Source: J089 sp964535735
GTDB lineage: Bacteria > Fidelibacterota > Marinisomatia > Marinisomatales > J089
Assembly (NCBI GenBank): GCA_964535735.1
Contig: CAZHTM010000015.1
Span: 1 to 50,559 of the forward strand
Length of the DNA: 50,559 bases
Direction of reading: 5' to 3'
The first letter of the stretch is position 1; each line of letters opens with the position of its first letter. Below the pieces are notes generated by a model. The model ran no database searches. It was given only the letters and a program-made list of their open reading frames with translations, and was not told the DNA's origin. Position numbers and translations under genes: made by a program. Shown one piece after another: positions 41,553 to 50,201 of this stretch.

Positions 41553-42092
41553 TTATTCCTTGTTCAGTACAACCATTTTAAAGTTAGCCGGCTCTTCGCT
41601 GGTTAAATAAACCAGGACGGGACCCGCAGGCAAATCATACTCCGCGCGACCGAAAATTCCTTCACAGGCCGCCACTGTTTCCAAATCGATCGTTTGACTT
41701 AGGGGCACATAGTTCAGACTATCCTCCCCAAACAATGCCATATTTACGCTTTTTTCAGTATAGAGATAGATCACTTTTATCCCAGCCGTTTGGACATTAA
41801 ACACAGCATAAGTTTCATTAGTGTTAAACCGGACATCCCAAAGGGAATCGGAATTGACCTCAAAAACCACACCAGCAGAATCCAGATAGGCCACCTGATC
41901 TGCAAAGGTAGTCAGGGTGTCGGGAAACGTTCCTAACCGTAAAGTAATTGACAGAGTATCGACCGTATAAATCCTGCAGGCCGCTGCATCCAGATCGGAA
42001 ATGGTATACGTTTCATCCTGGTAGTCATCGCAGGCTACCCACAAGGTGGATATCACGATCCCGGATAGCAATATACTGATGAATTTTCGCAT
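41553..42092 (-). CDS. Lipoprotein of unknown function in the receptor operon
   Basis: A 179-aa lipoprotein starting at the ATG at 42092 (MRKFISILLSGIV, lipobox LWVAC, Cys21). The frame is open further to 42179 only across the end of the preceding gene. The mature part is acidic and beta-rich (DTLSITLRLGTFPDTLTTFADQ, IFGRAEYDLPAGPVLVYLTSEEP). No family is recognised. It sits between FN3 protein A and the PorV-like gene with 4- to 13-base gaps, so it belongs to the operon. It could be a surface accessory protein. Confidence 0.75.
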   Translation of the reverse strand: MRKFISILLSGIVISTLWVACDDYQDETYTISDLDAAACRIYTVDTLSITLRLGTFPDTLTTFADQVAYLDSAGVVFEVNSDSLWDVRFNTNETYAVFNVQTAGIKVIYLYTEKSVNMALFGEDSLNYVPLSQTIDLETVAACEGIFGRAEYDLPAGPVLVYLTSEEPANFKMVVLNKE

Positions 42093-42105
42093 GATAGTGA
42101 TCCTG

Positions 42106-44118
42106 TTAACGAATGATAATGAATTTTTCAATGTGACTCTCCCCTTCCGGCGTTTCGATATAGGCGATGTAAAGCCCACTCACCACCACTTGGCGATACG
42201 ACGTGATAGAATTCCAGGCTTCATCACCGCTACCATCCGTATGCTCTATCGTTTCCACCAAGTCACCCCGTTCCGTAAAGATTCGGATGGTGCACACGGG
42301 AGGAATATTTAGGAACATAATGCGGTCTTTCCCATCAGTAGTTCCGTACTGCAGATCCCGTGCGCGAATATTGTAAGGATTGGGAACCACCCGGATATCC
42401 TCCATGGAGTCTCCCGGTGGTCTCCGAAGATAGGCCGGTTCATTGGTACGGGTATAAAAGAGACTGCTTTCCATAGGCTGCCCCGGATGAAGATCATTCG
42501 TGGAACCATCATCAATGGTCGTAACGTAGTAATAATAGTCGAATCCCCGGACCGCGGTCCGATCTTCAAAACGGGTTTGCCCGGGACCCAATTCCGCCAG
42601 TAATTCATATGTGGTGTCAGGAACTGAAATGGTGCGATACAGACGATACCCGGCGAAATTCGGCCAGGATTCAGCGGAGTTTGACCATTCCAGAATAATA
42701 CGATCCCCACCGGAGGTTACATTAAATTGATCTGGCGGCGGCGGTTCGTGATTAATTTGGAAATTATTGTTATAAACCTCCTGCGCCCGTTGAAATGCTT
42801 GGAACAAAGAATCTATCCCGGTCATAACCAGCTCATTTTTTTCCTGATTGGTAATGGCTCCGGAAAGCCAATCCGCACCTACGATATAATGCATTTTTCT
42901 GGATAAACCGGCCACGGCTTCGACCGTCACAATAACAATACTGTCTCCGGGAGCCATGGTGTAAGGTCCATATCCCCGCCCCTGACTATATCCACCTCCA
43001 GTGGCTCCAAATTGGTCCGCATTACCATCTCCAACTTCTTCCGCATGGCTCAAGACTGGATGGCCGGAAGTCATTAGGGCGTATTCATCGGCCATCTTCA
43101 CTGCATCAAAATGGTCATTCCCTGTATTATAAGGGGCGTCTGAATCAGGGTAAGGTGTAGACGTGGGTTGATAAGGATCGTCCGAGTGGTCATTGGGACT
43201 TGCATCTGCATGGATGGTCATGATGCCCGCAAATTGAGAGGCTCCCAGATGTCCATCTTTAGAAAAATAGGGAGCGCCGATGTTATCTCCAGGACCCGTC
43301 CATCCAGAGTGTCGACCATGCCAGGAGTAGCTAGCTCGATAAGCGTCTGAATATCCAGCGCCGAACAAGGCATTTTCACCAATAACTTCATTCATAGTAT
43401 TCCGTCCCCAGGTGGCATTCTGTGGCATCCAGTAATACCCGTATGCACAGGCCTCCTTGGTCATAGCATACCGTTCCTGCCAGAAAAAGGTTACCCCGTC
43501 AAGGGTCATGGAATGGGTATCTCCGGCCAAGTCATAAATCCCAGTATTCTTAAAAGTATAGACATAGATATAAAAATTGTCAAACCCTGGACGGCTATAG
43601 GCATAGATTTTCCGGGTCATGGTAATGCCCAGGCTCGTGTTTACCGTATTAATCAACATTCGGTCGCTGGGAAGGTTTGCATCCACTTCATCCACCAGAT
43701 CCACATAGTCCATATCGGAAGCTGGTAGTCCATCTACATAAACCAGAGGATGATTATATCGGGCCACTAATCGGAAATCCTGAGGCATGAATTCGGACAA
43801 TTCATTTAGAACCCTGGGGCCGACATGCACAACTTTGGCAGTGTAAGTTTGACCGCTAAGGGGATCAGCGTAGTTGGCGGCTCCAATCCATAAAGCTTTG
43901 GCCGCTTTAACATCCTGGTACCGAAATTGGGCGGGCCATTGAAGACCATCCTGTTGATCAGGAATGAGGTGACGCCTTCCCACCTCTATTTCCGATCCAC
44001 CGTTGGAAAACCAGTCATGCAACTGCCCGACGGCAATCCACTTGGTTTCATCTCCCTGGATGATACCCAAGCTTATTACTCCCAAAAAAATCAGTGGTGT
44101 TAATATGTTTTTTTTCAT
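42106..44118 (-). CDS. Secreted FN3-type protein A, paired with TonB receptor A
   Basis: A 670-aa secreted protein, signal peptide ILTPLIFLGVISLGIIQG. The N-terminal domain (LHDWFSNGGSEIEVGRR, QDGLQWPAQFRYQDVKAAKALW) matches FN3 protein B in layout. It is followed by an FN3-like domain (GGDRIILEWSNSAESWPNF, FDYYYYVTTIDDGS) and the C-terminal FlgD-like domain with EDIRVVPNPYNI ... DRIMFLNIPPVCTIRIFTERG ... VVSGLYIAYIE. It starts 21 bases after TonB receptor A. The receptor-FN3 pair is therefore repeated twice in one operon. Function is inferred only from position and duplication. Confidence 0.8.
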   Translation of the reverse strand: MKKNILTPLIFLGVISLGIIQGDETKWIAVGQLHDWFSNGGSEIEVGRRHLIPDQQDGLQWPAQFRYQDVKAAKALWIGAANYADPLSGQTYTAKVVHVGPRVLNELSEFMPQDFRLVARYNHPLVYVDGLPASDMDYVDLVDEVDANLPSDRMLINTVNTSLGITMTRKIYAYSRPGFDNFYIYVYTFKNTGIYDLAGDTHSMTLDGVTFFWQERYAMTKEACAYGYYWMPQNATWGRNTMNEVIGENALFGAGYSDAYRASYSWHGRHSGWTGPGDNIGAPYFSKDGHLGASQFAGIMTIHADASPNDHSDDPYQPTSTPYPDSDAPYNTGNDHFDAVKMADEYALMTSGHPVLSHAEEVGDGNADQFGATGGGYSQGRGYGPYTMAPGDSIVIVTVEAVAGLSRKMHYIVGADWLSGAITNQEKNELVMTGIDSLFQAFQRAQEVYNNNFQINHEPPPPDQFNVTSGGDRIILEWSNSAESWPNFAGYRLYRTISVPDTTYELLAELGPGQTRFEDRTAVRGFDYYYYVTTIDDGSTNDLHPGQPMESSLFYTRTNEPAYLRRPPGDSMEDIRVVPNPYNIRARDLQYGTTDGKDRIMFLNIPPVCTIRIFTERGDLVETIEHTDGSGDEAWNSITSYRQVVVSGLYIAYIETPEGESHIEKFIIIR

Positions 44119-44139
44119 CGAATTGGATCGCTGTTTGAA

Positions 44140-47100
44140 TTAAAAATTGTAATTGAAATTGATACCAAAGTATGTATCTCTGGGATTCAAGAAGGTGAAA
44201 TAGGTCTGATTTGGCATATCAATATAGGCTTTATTCTCCAGAACCTCGTCCAGGAAACCAGGATCAGCTATTACCCACCCACCATCTACGTATTGGTAAT
44301 AGGTTTCTGTGGTCTGTTCATAATACAGAGGTCTCTCATAGGGATTATCCACATTTTCTAATGTATATATGGAAACAATGGGAACATACTCAACACCTTC
44401 TTTACGAACGTCCCCTGGCTGGTCGGATCCGGGAATATTCCCGTACCTGAGTTTGTCGCCGATTTTCTTCGGCAAATGTAGGGATTGCATGTAATAATCA
44501 AAATCGTAACTATCGGAAAAGGATTCCCCTGAAAAGATCTTCAGATTCAGCACATTGAAAACATCCAGGAACACCGTGGCATCCACAGGGCCCAGGTTAA
44601 AGACTTTGGAGACTTTCAGATCTAAATTTTTATAATCTTTCCATTGGAGGTTGTATTGGATTCCCCGAACATTGTTCGGATTGTAAGTGAACCAGGAACC
44701 CGCCGTCCATCGACCGATGAAATTCATGTGCCACCCACCTAGAATCCGCTGTCCGAGGATTTTCGGACCAAACGTTTGAGGTGTAAAGAAATCCACATAC
44801 CCTTTCATCCGAGGTATGGGAAGAGGCTTGGACTGATACGGATTATTTCGTAAATAGTCTTTTTGGTCCGCTGGATTCTCAAAATACTGGTCAATCCCAA
44901 AATATCCAGACGTGCTCACCCGATACTCATAATTCACCATTCCCGTGAACCAATCACCGCGGATTTTACTGAGTTCAATTTCAAGTCCCCGAATATCCTG
45001 GTAATTGTTATGGGTGACTTGAAAATAATTCACCTTCCCATCCGCTGAGATATACCGGGTCCAATCCTGCTGATTTGTCACATCTTTATAATAGGCGGAA
45101 ATATGAACCAAATACGTTTCGCTGAGGGCCTGATCAAATCCAAGTTCATAAGATACGGTTTTGGCAAGCGGCAAACTGGGATCACCCAGATATGTAATAG
45201 CGCCGGTACTACTCCGTTGGATTCGATAGAGGACTTCCGATGTAGGCATTTGGTTATAATGTCCGTAATTAAAATATAGTTTGGACGATTCGGTAATGGG
45301 ATGAGAAATTGCCAATCGTGGACTAACTGTCACTAATGGTTTGGCATCCACCACATACTCCGATTTCCATAATTCATCATCCGTCAAACTATTAAATGTG
45401 CGATCATAAGGATCGGCTTTAAACCATTTTCCATTAGGATCAGAATATTCCACATTTAATCCAAAAATAGCTACTAGACCCTTAGACTCGAATTTATCCT
45501 GGATAAATCCAGTCAAACGCCAGGGGTAACGATTAAATCGCGTCCAACGGTTTCCTTCCGGTAGCACTTTATTTAGTGAACCGAAATCCAATCGAATATC
45601 GTTGTAGTTCAGATCGACACCGGTGCGAATCTGATTCCGGTCACTAATCTGATTTGTGTAGGTATATTTCAATGCAACAGTTCGAATTTCACTGGAATCC
45701 CGGGAGGTTGAAATGGGCCCCCCCAATGTAATACCACCATCTACGCTAGATAAAAATCCTTCATAGAACCCAAAGGGGGCTTCATCCACAAAATACCCTG
45801 GAAAAATCTCATATAGTTTTTCCAGGTTCCGGTAGCGGCCAGGACCAGTTTCATAGGATCGTTTGATGAATTTCAACTGGAATTCATAGAACGATTTATT
45901 GTTGATAATTTTAGAGAGATTTAGCGCGGAGGAAAATTGATCCCGGCGGGTCTCAGAATAGTAATCATTGGTAAAAATACGCCACGGAACAGTGAAGCCC
46001 CGGCGATCGACTTGGCTGGCTACACCAAATACCGAAGATAAATAAGACGTTCCACCAGTTCGAGATAGACCAGTCGCTTCCATAGATCCCCATAGACTGG
46101 TTAATGATATCTTTGTTTTCTTAGATAAATCAGAGGTTAGCTTAAGCATGTGGCTGAACGATGTAATTCCATCCGTAGAGAGAGGGAAAAGATACATGTT
46201 CTGTTCGTTCCGGTAACTATAATAGAACCGGAGATCGCCCAGCATATCACTTAAAACTGGAACCGGTCCGCCAACACCTAAATCCACATTATAATCCGGT
46301 TTATGAATGTTTCCATCCTTGCGGTGTTGCCACTCAAATAAACGTTTAGCGGCCGAAGGGGTTAAATCATTGGTGGGATCATCATCGGACAAGGTGGCCT
46401 CGGAAATGGCAATCCATCCATCAAATTGAGGATACTGCCGAGAGGTAAAATAATCCCAGTACCCATTATTGGTTCCGGTCCAGGCTACCGAATCATCCAG
46501 GTAAGGCAAAAGCCAATACGAGGTAGGATCATAGACGCTTTTCCCAAAATGTTTAGCAGCAGGAGGACTTGTTTTAAATGAAATCGTTGCTGAATAGTGA
46601 TCCGGATCGCCTTCTCTAGCCACTACATTGACCACCCCGGACCGAACATTAGTGTATTCTGCGTTGAAGCCACCGGTTTGGACGGACACTTCTTTCACGG
46701 CACTAAGGGGAATTCCAGTGATGGGTTCGTTGTTCCGTTCATCCCGTAACACCATCCCATCCAACATAAACATGGTTTGATCTGACCCTCCTCCACGTAT
46801 GGATAAACCGCTGGTGATCCCAGCCTTTAGACCGATAACACCTCCTAAAGTGGTGAACGGAAGGGCATTAATATCATCACTAGTTACACTGGTTTGGCTG
46901 GCCGCCACATCCACTTTCACGACACTTTTCTGGGCCACAACGGTCACCATTTCACCTTCCAGGACTTCCACTTCCATTTCAATATTTATAGTGGCAGTGA
47001 GGTCGATTTCAACACGCACATCCTGAATTCGAGTATTTTTATACCCAATCATGGTTACATTGAGTTCGTAGACACCTGGTGGCACACTGAGGATGGTGTA

Positions 47101-47283
47101 GCGCCCTGTCGCATCAGTTGCCGCACCTAAATAGGTGCCGGAAACCTGAACATTGGCACCGATTAACGGTTCACCGGTACTTGCATCGGTGACAACACCC
47201 GCAATTTTTCCGGTGACGCCTGCCAAGGCTATAGAAGAAGTGATAATACTAATTAAACCAAGTTTGATTACGTTTCGTTTCAT
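44140..47283 (-). CDS. TonB-dependent receptor A with carboxypeptidase-regulatory-like domain
   Basis: Outer-membrane transporter of 1047 aa and the first gene of the operon. Signal peptide to about residue 21, then a CarboxypepD_reg-like domain (GVVTDASTGEPLIGANVQVSG ... MIGYKNTRIQDV). The plug follows (SIRGGGSDQTMFMLDG, GGFNAEYTNVRSGVVNV) and then the barrel, ending in FGINFNYNF. Like SusC proteins, it combines an N-terminal Ig-like extension with plug and barrel. It is paralogous to receptor B over its length. A short open frame (47280-47381) upstream overlaps its start codon. No cobalamin riboswitch was recognised ahead of it. Substrate unknown. Confidence 0.94.
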   Translation of the reverse strand: MKRNVIKLGLISIITSSIALAGVTGKIAGVVTDASTGEPLIGANVQVSGTYLGAATDATGRYTILSVPPGVYELNVTMIGYKNTRIQDVRVEIDLTATINIEMEVEVLEGEMVTVVAQKSVVKVDVAASQTSVTSDDINALPFTTLGGVIGLKAGITSGLSIRGGGSDQTMFMLDGMVLRDERNNEPITGIPLSAVKEVSVQTGGFNAEYTNVRSGVVNVVAREGDPDHYSATISFKTSPPAAKHFGKSVYDPTSYWLLPYLDDSVAWTGTNNGYWDYFTSRQYPQFDGWIAISEATLSDDDPTNDLTPSAAKRLFEWQHRKDGNIHKPDYNVDLGVGGPVPVLSDMLGDLRFYYSYRNEQNMYLFPLSTDGITSFSHMLKLTSDLSKKTKISLTSLWGSMEATGLSRTGGTSYLSSVFGVASQVDRRGFTVPWRIFTNDYYSETRRDQFSSALNLSKIINNKSFYEFQLKFIKRSYETGPGRYRNLEKLYEIFPGYFVDEAPFGFYEGFLSSVDGGITLGGPISTSRDSSEIRTVALKYTYTNQISDRNQIRTGVDLNYNDIRLDFGSLNKVLPEGNRWTRFNRYPWRLTGFIQDKFESKGLVAIFGLNVEYSDPNGKWFKADPYDRTFNSLTDDELWKSEYVVDAKPLVTVSPRLAISHPITESSKLYFNYGHYNQMPTSEVLYRIQRSSTGAITYLGDPSLPLAKTVSYELGFDQALSETYLVHISAYYKDVTNQQDWTRYISADGKVNYFQVTHNNYQDIRGLEIELSKIRGDWFTGMVNYEYRVSTSGYFGIDQYFENPADQKDYLRNNPYQSKPLPIPRMKGYVDFFTPQTFGPKILGQRILGGWHMNFIGRWTAGSWFTYNPNNVRGIQYNLQWKDYKNLDLKVSKVFNLGPVDATVFLDVFNVLNLKIFSGESFSDSYDFDYYMQSLHLPKKIGDKLRYGNIPGSDQPGDVRKEGVEYVPIVSIYTLENVDNPYERPLYYEQTTETYYQYVDGGWVIADPGFLDEVLENKAYIDMPNQTYFTFLNPRDTYFGINFNYNF

Positions 47284-47493
47284 AGAACCACGTCCATTAA
47301 TGGTTGATTAGGAATACGTGTGGGAATTGGAGCGAAGATGACGGTATTTGTGTCAAATTTTTTCAATATTGTTGATTCCATGTCCTCCTTGTTGGAAGTA
47401 TGTCCCCCATGGTGCAGATCAGTATGGAAATTTAGGTTTTCTCCCTTTGGATTGTCACCATTTTTTTGCAATCGGCAATTTAACAGTAAAAAA
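47284..47493. other. Leader region upstream of TonB receptor A
   Basis: About 210 bases between the methyltransferase stop and the receptor start. It should contain the operon promoter, but no convincing -35/-10 pair was found. An AAGGAGG lies just before an ATG at 47381 that opens a 33-codon frame running into the receptor start (see findings). No riboswitch fold was recognised. Confidence 0.4.
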
Positions 47494-48375
47494 CTAGTCA
47501 TTATTATACTCATCCACCACTCGGCGGACCATACGAATAAAATGGGAATCAGTGCCGCAACAGCCGCCAATGATTCGTACATCTGATCTAACTAGCGTCT
47601 CTACTTTCGGACGAATGGTTTCTGGCTGATCGGGATAGGTCAATTGCGTTCCTTCCATTATTGGCATCCCAGCGTTAGCTTGGGCCAGAATCGGCAACCC
47701 ACCTCTTAACGCCTGGACGACCTGAGTCATTTCCGTGAACCCCTGACCGCAGTTTGCGCCAATACCATCCAAGCCCCAAAACACACCTTTTGTAACCAAA
47801 TCTTCCGGTTTGACGCCAAAGGCCGTAGCAATGCGGTGGTTATTGACTTCAAACGTCATAGTTAAAATCGTAGGAATTTGAGGATACTGTTTAGCCGCTT
47901 CTACCGCCATAGCGGCCTCTTCCAACGACATCATGGTTTCAATGATTAATACATCCACACCGGCCTCTACTAATGCGGCAATGGATTCGTGAAAGACTTC
48001 CACTCCCGCTCCATGGCTTAAGGTTCCATAGGGTTCTGGCAAATCACCGGTAGGCCCCACCGATCCAGCGACAAATTTCCCCGCTGGACAAACGTCCCGA
48101 GCTAATTGTACACTCTGAAGTATTAGTTCCTGAACCCGATGGCCTTGTCCATATAACCCCAGGCGAATTCGATTAGCGCCAAAAGTGTTGGTCTGCACCA
48201 GATCTGATCCGGCTTCAAAATAGTCACGATGAATGGATTGCACCATCTCCGGTTCAATGATGGACAATAATTCGGGACAGGCTTCCTTGGACCGTTTGCG
48301 TTTCTCCAATTCTGTCCCCATAGCCCCATCCCCAACCAGGACACGGCCAGTGTTCAGTACCTCACGAAAGGTCAA
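47494..48375 (-). CDS. Homocysteine S-methyltransferase domain protein
   Basis: A 293-aa single-domain protein of the Hcy-methyltransferase (BHMT/MetH N-terminal) family. It transfers a methyl group to the thiol of homocysteine. The zinc-binding cysteines are present: Cys209 in IGANCGQG and Cys272-Cys273 in IGGCCGTD. GDGAMGTELE and TNTFGANRIRL are typical N-terminal blocks. It lacks the folate- and B12-binding domains of full MetH. Its start overlaps the end of the UroD-like methyltransferase gene in an ATGA junction, and a separate corrinoid protein is encoded nearby. It is therefore probably the acceptor half of a modular corrinoid methyl-transfer system making methionine. Confidence 0.9.
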   Translation of the reverse strand: MTFREVLNTGRVLVGDGAMGTELEKRKRSKEACPELLSIIEPEMVQSIHRDYFEAGSDLVQTNTFGANRIRLGLYGQGHRVQELILQSVQLARDVCPAGKFVAGSVGPTGDLPEPYGTLSHGAGVEVFHESIAALVEAGVDVLIIETMMSLEEAAMAVEAAKQYPQIPTILTMTFEVNNHRIATAFGVKPEDLVTKGVFWGLDGIGANCGQGFTEMTQVVQALRGGLPILAQANAGMPIMEGTQLTYPDQPETIRPKVETLVRSDVRIIGGCCGTDSHFIRMVRRVVDEYNND

Positions 48376-49394
48376 CGTCCACCTCCATATTCATAAGCAG
48401 CTTCTAGCATCGCACGGTAATTTTCGATCGGTACGTATTCCGGAATACTGTTCCCCGATCCCAGACAATAGCCCGGAGCAGATCCCATCCATTCGATATT
48501 CTTTTTTACTGCAGAACGGACGGTGTCCGGTGTCCCCTGGGTCAACACATCGCCTACATCCAGGTTACCAATAAGTGCCAACCGACCGCCTACCTGTGCA
48601 CGCACCTGACGAATATCCATAGCTTTGGGTTCAATGGGATGAAGGGCGTGAACACCGCATGCCAAAATATCATCCAGTACTTCAAACAGAACACCATCGG
48701 AATGATAAATCAAGGGTTTACCGGCCTCTCTTGCCAGATTGCCGATGGCCTTAAGCCACGGAAAAAAATAAGTTCTTAGAACATCTGGAGACATGAGTAA
48801 CCCGGTATTAAATGCGATATCATCACTATACCACAAAACGCGCACGGAATCATCATCGGCCATGTGCCGGAACATGGAGAGTATGGTAGCGCCAATTTTA
48901 TCAGTAATAGCTTGAACAAGCTTCGGATTTTCATACAAGGCAAAGGAATAATTCTCCAACCCCATGAGTTCCCATGAGAGCGTAAAAATATCGCCATATT
49001 GACCTACAATACCCATGCCATCGGGTAATTCCGATCGAAGTTCATCAAACCGGGTGTAAGCCACATCTTCTGGTTTGGGGAACGGATAGGTTTCAAAGTC
49101 TTCCCACGACTGGATAAGCCCCCCTGCCTCGGTAGCCCATTCCCGTGTGGCATCGTCACCCAGTTCCGTCAATTCGCCGCCAATAGTATATTTCACGTCA
49201 GGTTGGAGTTTGATATAATCATACCCAGCGGTGTACCAGAATTCCAGGTCATCCTTCACCGTCTGAACCGGCCGATTTAAAAACTGTTCTTTGATTTGGG
49301 GAGCAATGCCCAACTCGGCCAATGGGATGTAATCAGCTGGTTTGCATCGCAACGTTTTAATAAAGGTCTCTATATTTGGTCGTTTTGCTCCCAT
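48372..49394 (-). CDS. UroD-like corrinoid methyltransferase (MtaA/MtbA-related)
   Basis: A 340-aa protein of the uroporphyrinogen-decarboxylase-like superfamily, in which many members are methyltransferases that act with corrinoid proteins and not decarboxylases. The putative metal site is His231-x-Asp233 in YHSDG and Cys310 in PGYCLGSG. This differs from the His-x-Cys ... Cys of MtaA. It overlaps the homocysteine methyltransferase gene and faces the corrinoid-protein gene across a 119-base divergent region. The context makes transfer of a methyl group between an unknown donor and the corrinoid the likely role. It is not the haem-pathway HemE. Confidence 0.85.
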   Translation of the reverse strand: MGAKRPNIETFIKTLRCKPADYIPLAELGIAPQIKEQFLNRPVQTVKDDLEFWYTAGYDYIKLQPDVKYTIGGELTELGDDATREWATEAGGLIQSWEDFETYPFPKPEDVAYTRFDELRSELPDGMGIVGQYGDIFTLSWELMGLENYSFALYENPKLVQAITDKIGATILSMFRHMADDDSVRVLWYSDDIAFNTGLLMSPDVLRTYFFPWLKAIGNLAREAGKPLIYHSDGVLFEVLDDILACGVHALHPIEPKAMDIRQVRAQVGGRLALIGNLDVGDVLTQGTPDTVRSAVKKNIEWMGSAPGYCLGSGNSIPEYVPIENYRAMLEAAYEYGGGR

Positions 49395-49444
49395 GGATGT
49401 CCTGAAGGGGTTTTAAATTGAAGCTAAATTAATCGGTTTCTCCT

Positions 49445-49467
49445 GAGAAAGTCAGCTTAACTTTCTC
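49445..49467. promoter_or_regulatory. Perfect inverted repeat between the divergent methyltransferase genes
   Basis: GAGAAAGT (49445-49452), a 7-base spacer CAGCTTA, and ACTTTCTC (49460-49467) form a perfect 8-bp dyad. It sits in the 119-base gap between two divergent genes of the same pathway. It has no T-run, so it looks more like an operator for a dimeric regulator than a terminator. Confidence 0.5.
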
Positions 49468-49513
49468 TGTCTGTCCAGCGGAAATTAATATTCAGCCTAT
49501 AATTGGAGATTTA

Positions 49514-50158
49514 ATGGAACCTTTTGATTCGATTGCCAAGGCGCTACAGAACGGCGATATGGATGTGACCTGCACTGCCGTCCAAGCCGGATTGGATGAT
49601 GGTATTCCCGCCGGGGAGTTACTTGAACAGGGGCTTATGGCGGGAATGAATGTGGTGGGCATATTATTTAAAACCGGAAAAGTTTATATCCCCGAAGTGT
49701 TGCGAAGCGCTCGGGCAATGAATGCGGCGCTTGAAATCCTGGATCCTTTTTTGGCCCAGGGGACATCCCATTCCCGAGGGACTGTTTTAATCGGCACTGT
49801 TCAGGGAGACATGCACAATATTGGAAAATCCCTGGCCTCCATCATGTTCCGTGGCGCGGGATTTGATGTTCGGGATCTAGGGGTAAACGTGCCTACCGAA
49901 CGATTCATCGCTGAAATACACAAGGCGCCGCCCCAAGTGGTGGGACTTTCTGCCATGCTCACCACCACGATGTTGAACATGGTTCCTGTGGTGGATCGCA
50001 TAAAACAGGAGTTCCCATCGATTCCGGTGGTAATCGGTGGGGCACCCACCTCTCAGGATTTTGCCCTTTCCATCGGGGCTGATTGTTGGGCACGGTCCGC
50101 CATGGAAGGCGTTGAGAAGGTGCTCGCGATTCTGAAAAACCGCCGAGTAAACGCCTAG
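49514..50158 (+). CDS. Corrinoid (B12)-binding methyl carrier protein
   Basis: A 214-aa corrinoid protein of the MtaC/MtbC/MetH-B12 type. Residues of about 1-85 are the helical cap domain (LMAGMNVVGILFKTGKVYIPEVL). The Rossmann-like B12 domain follows. Its DxHxxG motif, Asp99-x-His101-x-x-Gly104 in GDMHNIGK, supplies the lower axial histidine ligand of cobalt. The SxL-like GLSAML and the VIGGAPTSQDFA segments complete the site. GGAG six bases before the ATG is the ribosome site. It diverges from the UroD-like gene and should carry the methyl group between that enzyme and the homocysteine methyltransferase. Confidence 0.94.
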   Translation: MEPFDSIAKALQNGDMDVTCTAVQAGLDDGIPAGELLEQGLMAGMNVVGILFKTGKVYIPEVLRSARAMNAALEILDPFLAQGTSHSRGTVLIGTVQGDMHNIGKSLASIMFRGAGFDVRDLGVNVPTERFIAEIHKAPPQVVGLSAMLTTTMLNMVPVVDRIKQEFPSIPVVIGGAPTSQDFALSIGADCWARSAMEGVEKVLAILKNRRVNA

Positions 50159-50201
50159 GGTTTCACTACGGGAAACTCCCGGCATTATTGTCCGCACTGA
50201 A

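Noticed and set aside
47284..47493. Possible cobalamin riboswitch ahead of TonB receptor A, suggested by the nearby corrinoid genes
   Set aside because: No B12-box-like conserved core or paired elements were recognised, so vitamin B12 uptake cannot be argued from the leader.
49498..49503. TATAAT as the -10 box of the corrinoid-protein gene
   Set aside because: It would leave a leader of only about 4 bases although the gene has a normal GGAG ribosome site, and no -35 element is found at the right distance.
50169..50181. CGGGA-AAC-TCCCG hairpin after the corrinoid-protein gene as a terminator
   Set aside because: The stem is only 5 bp and no T-run follows.
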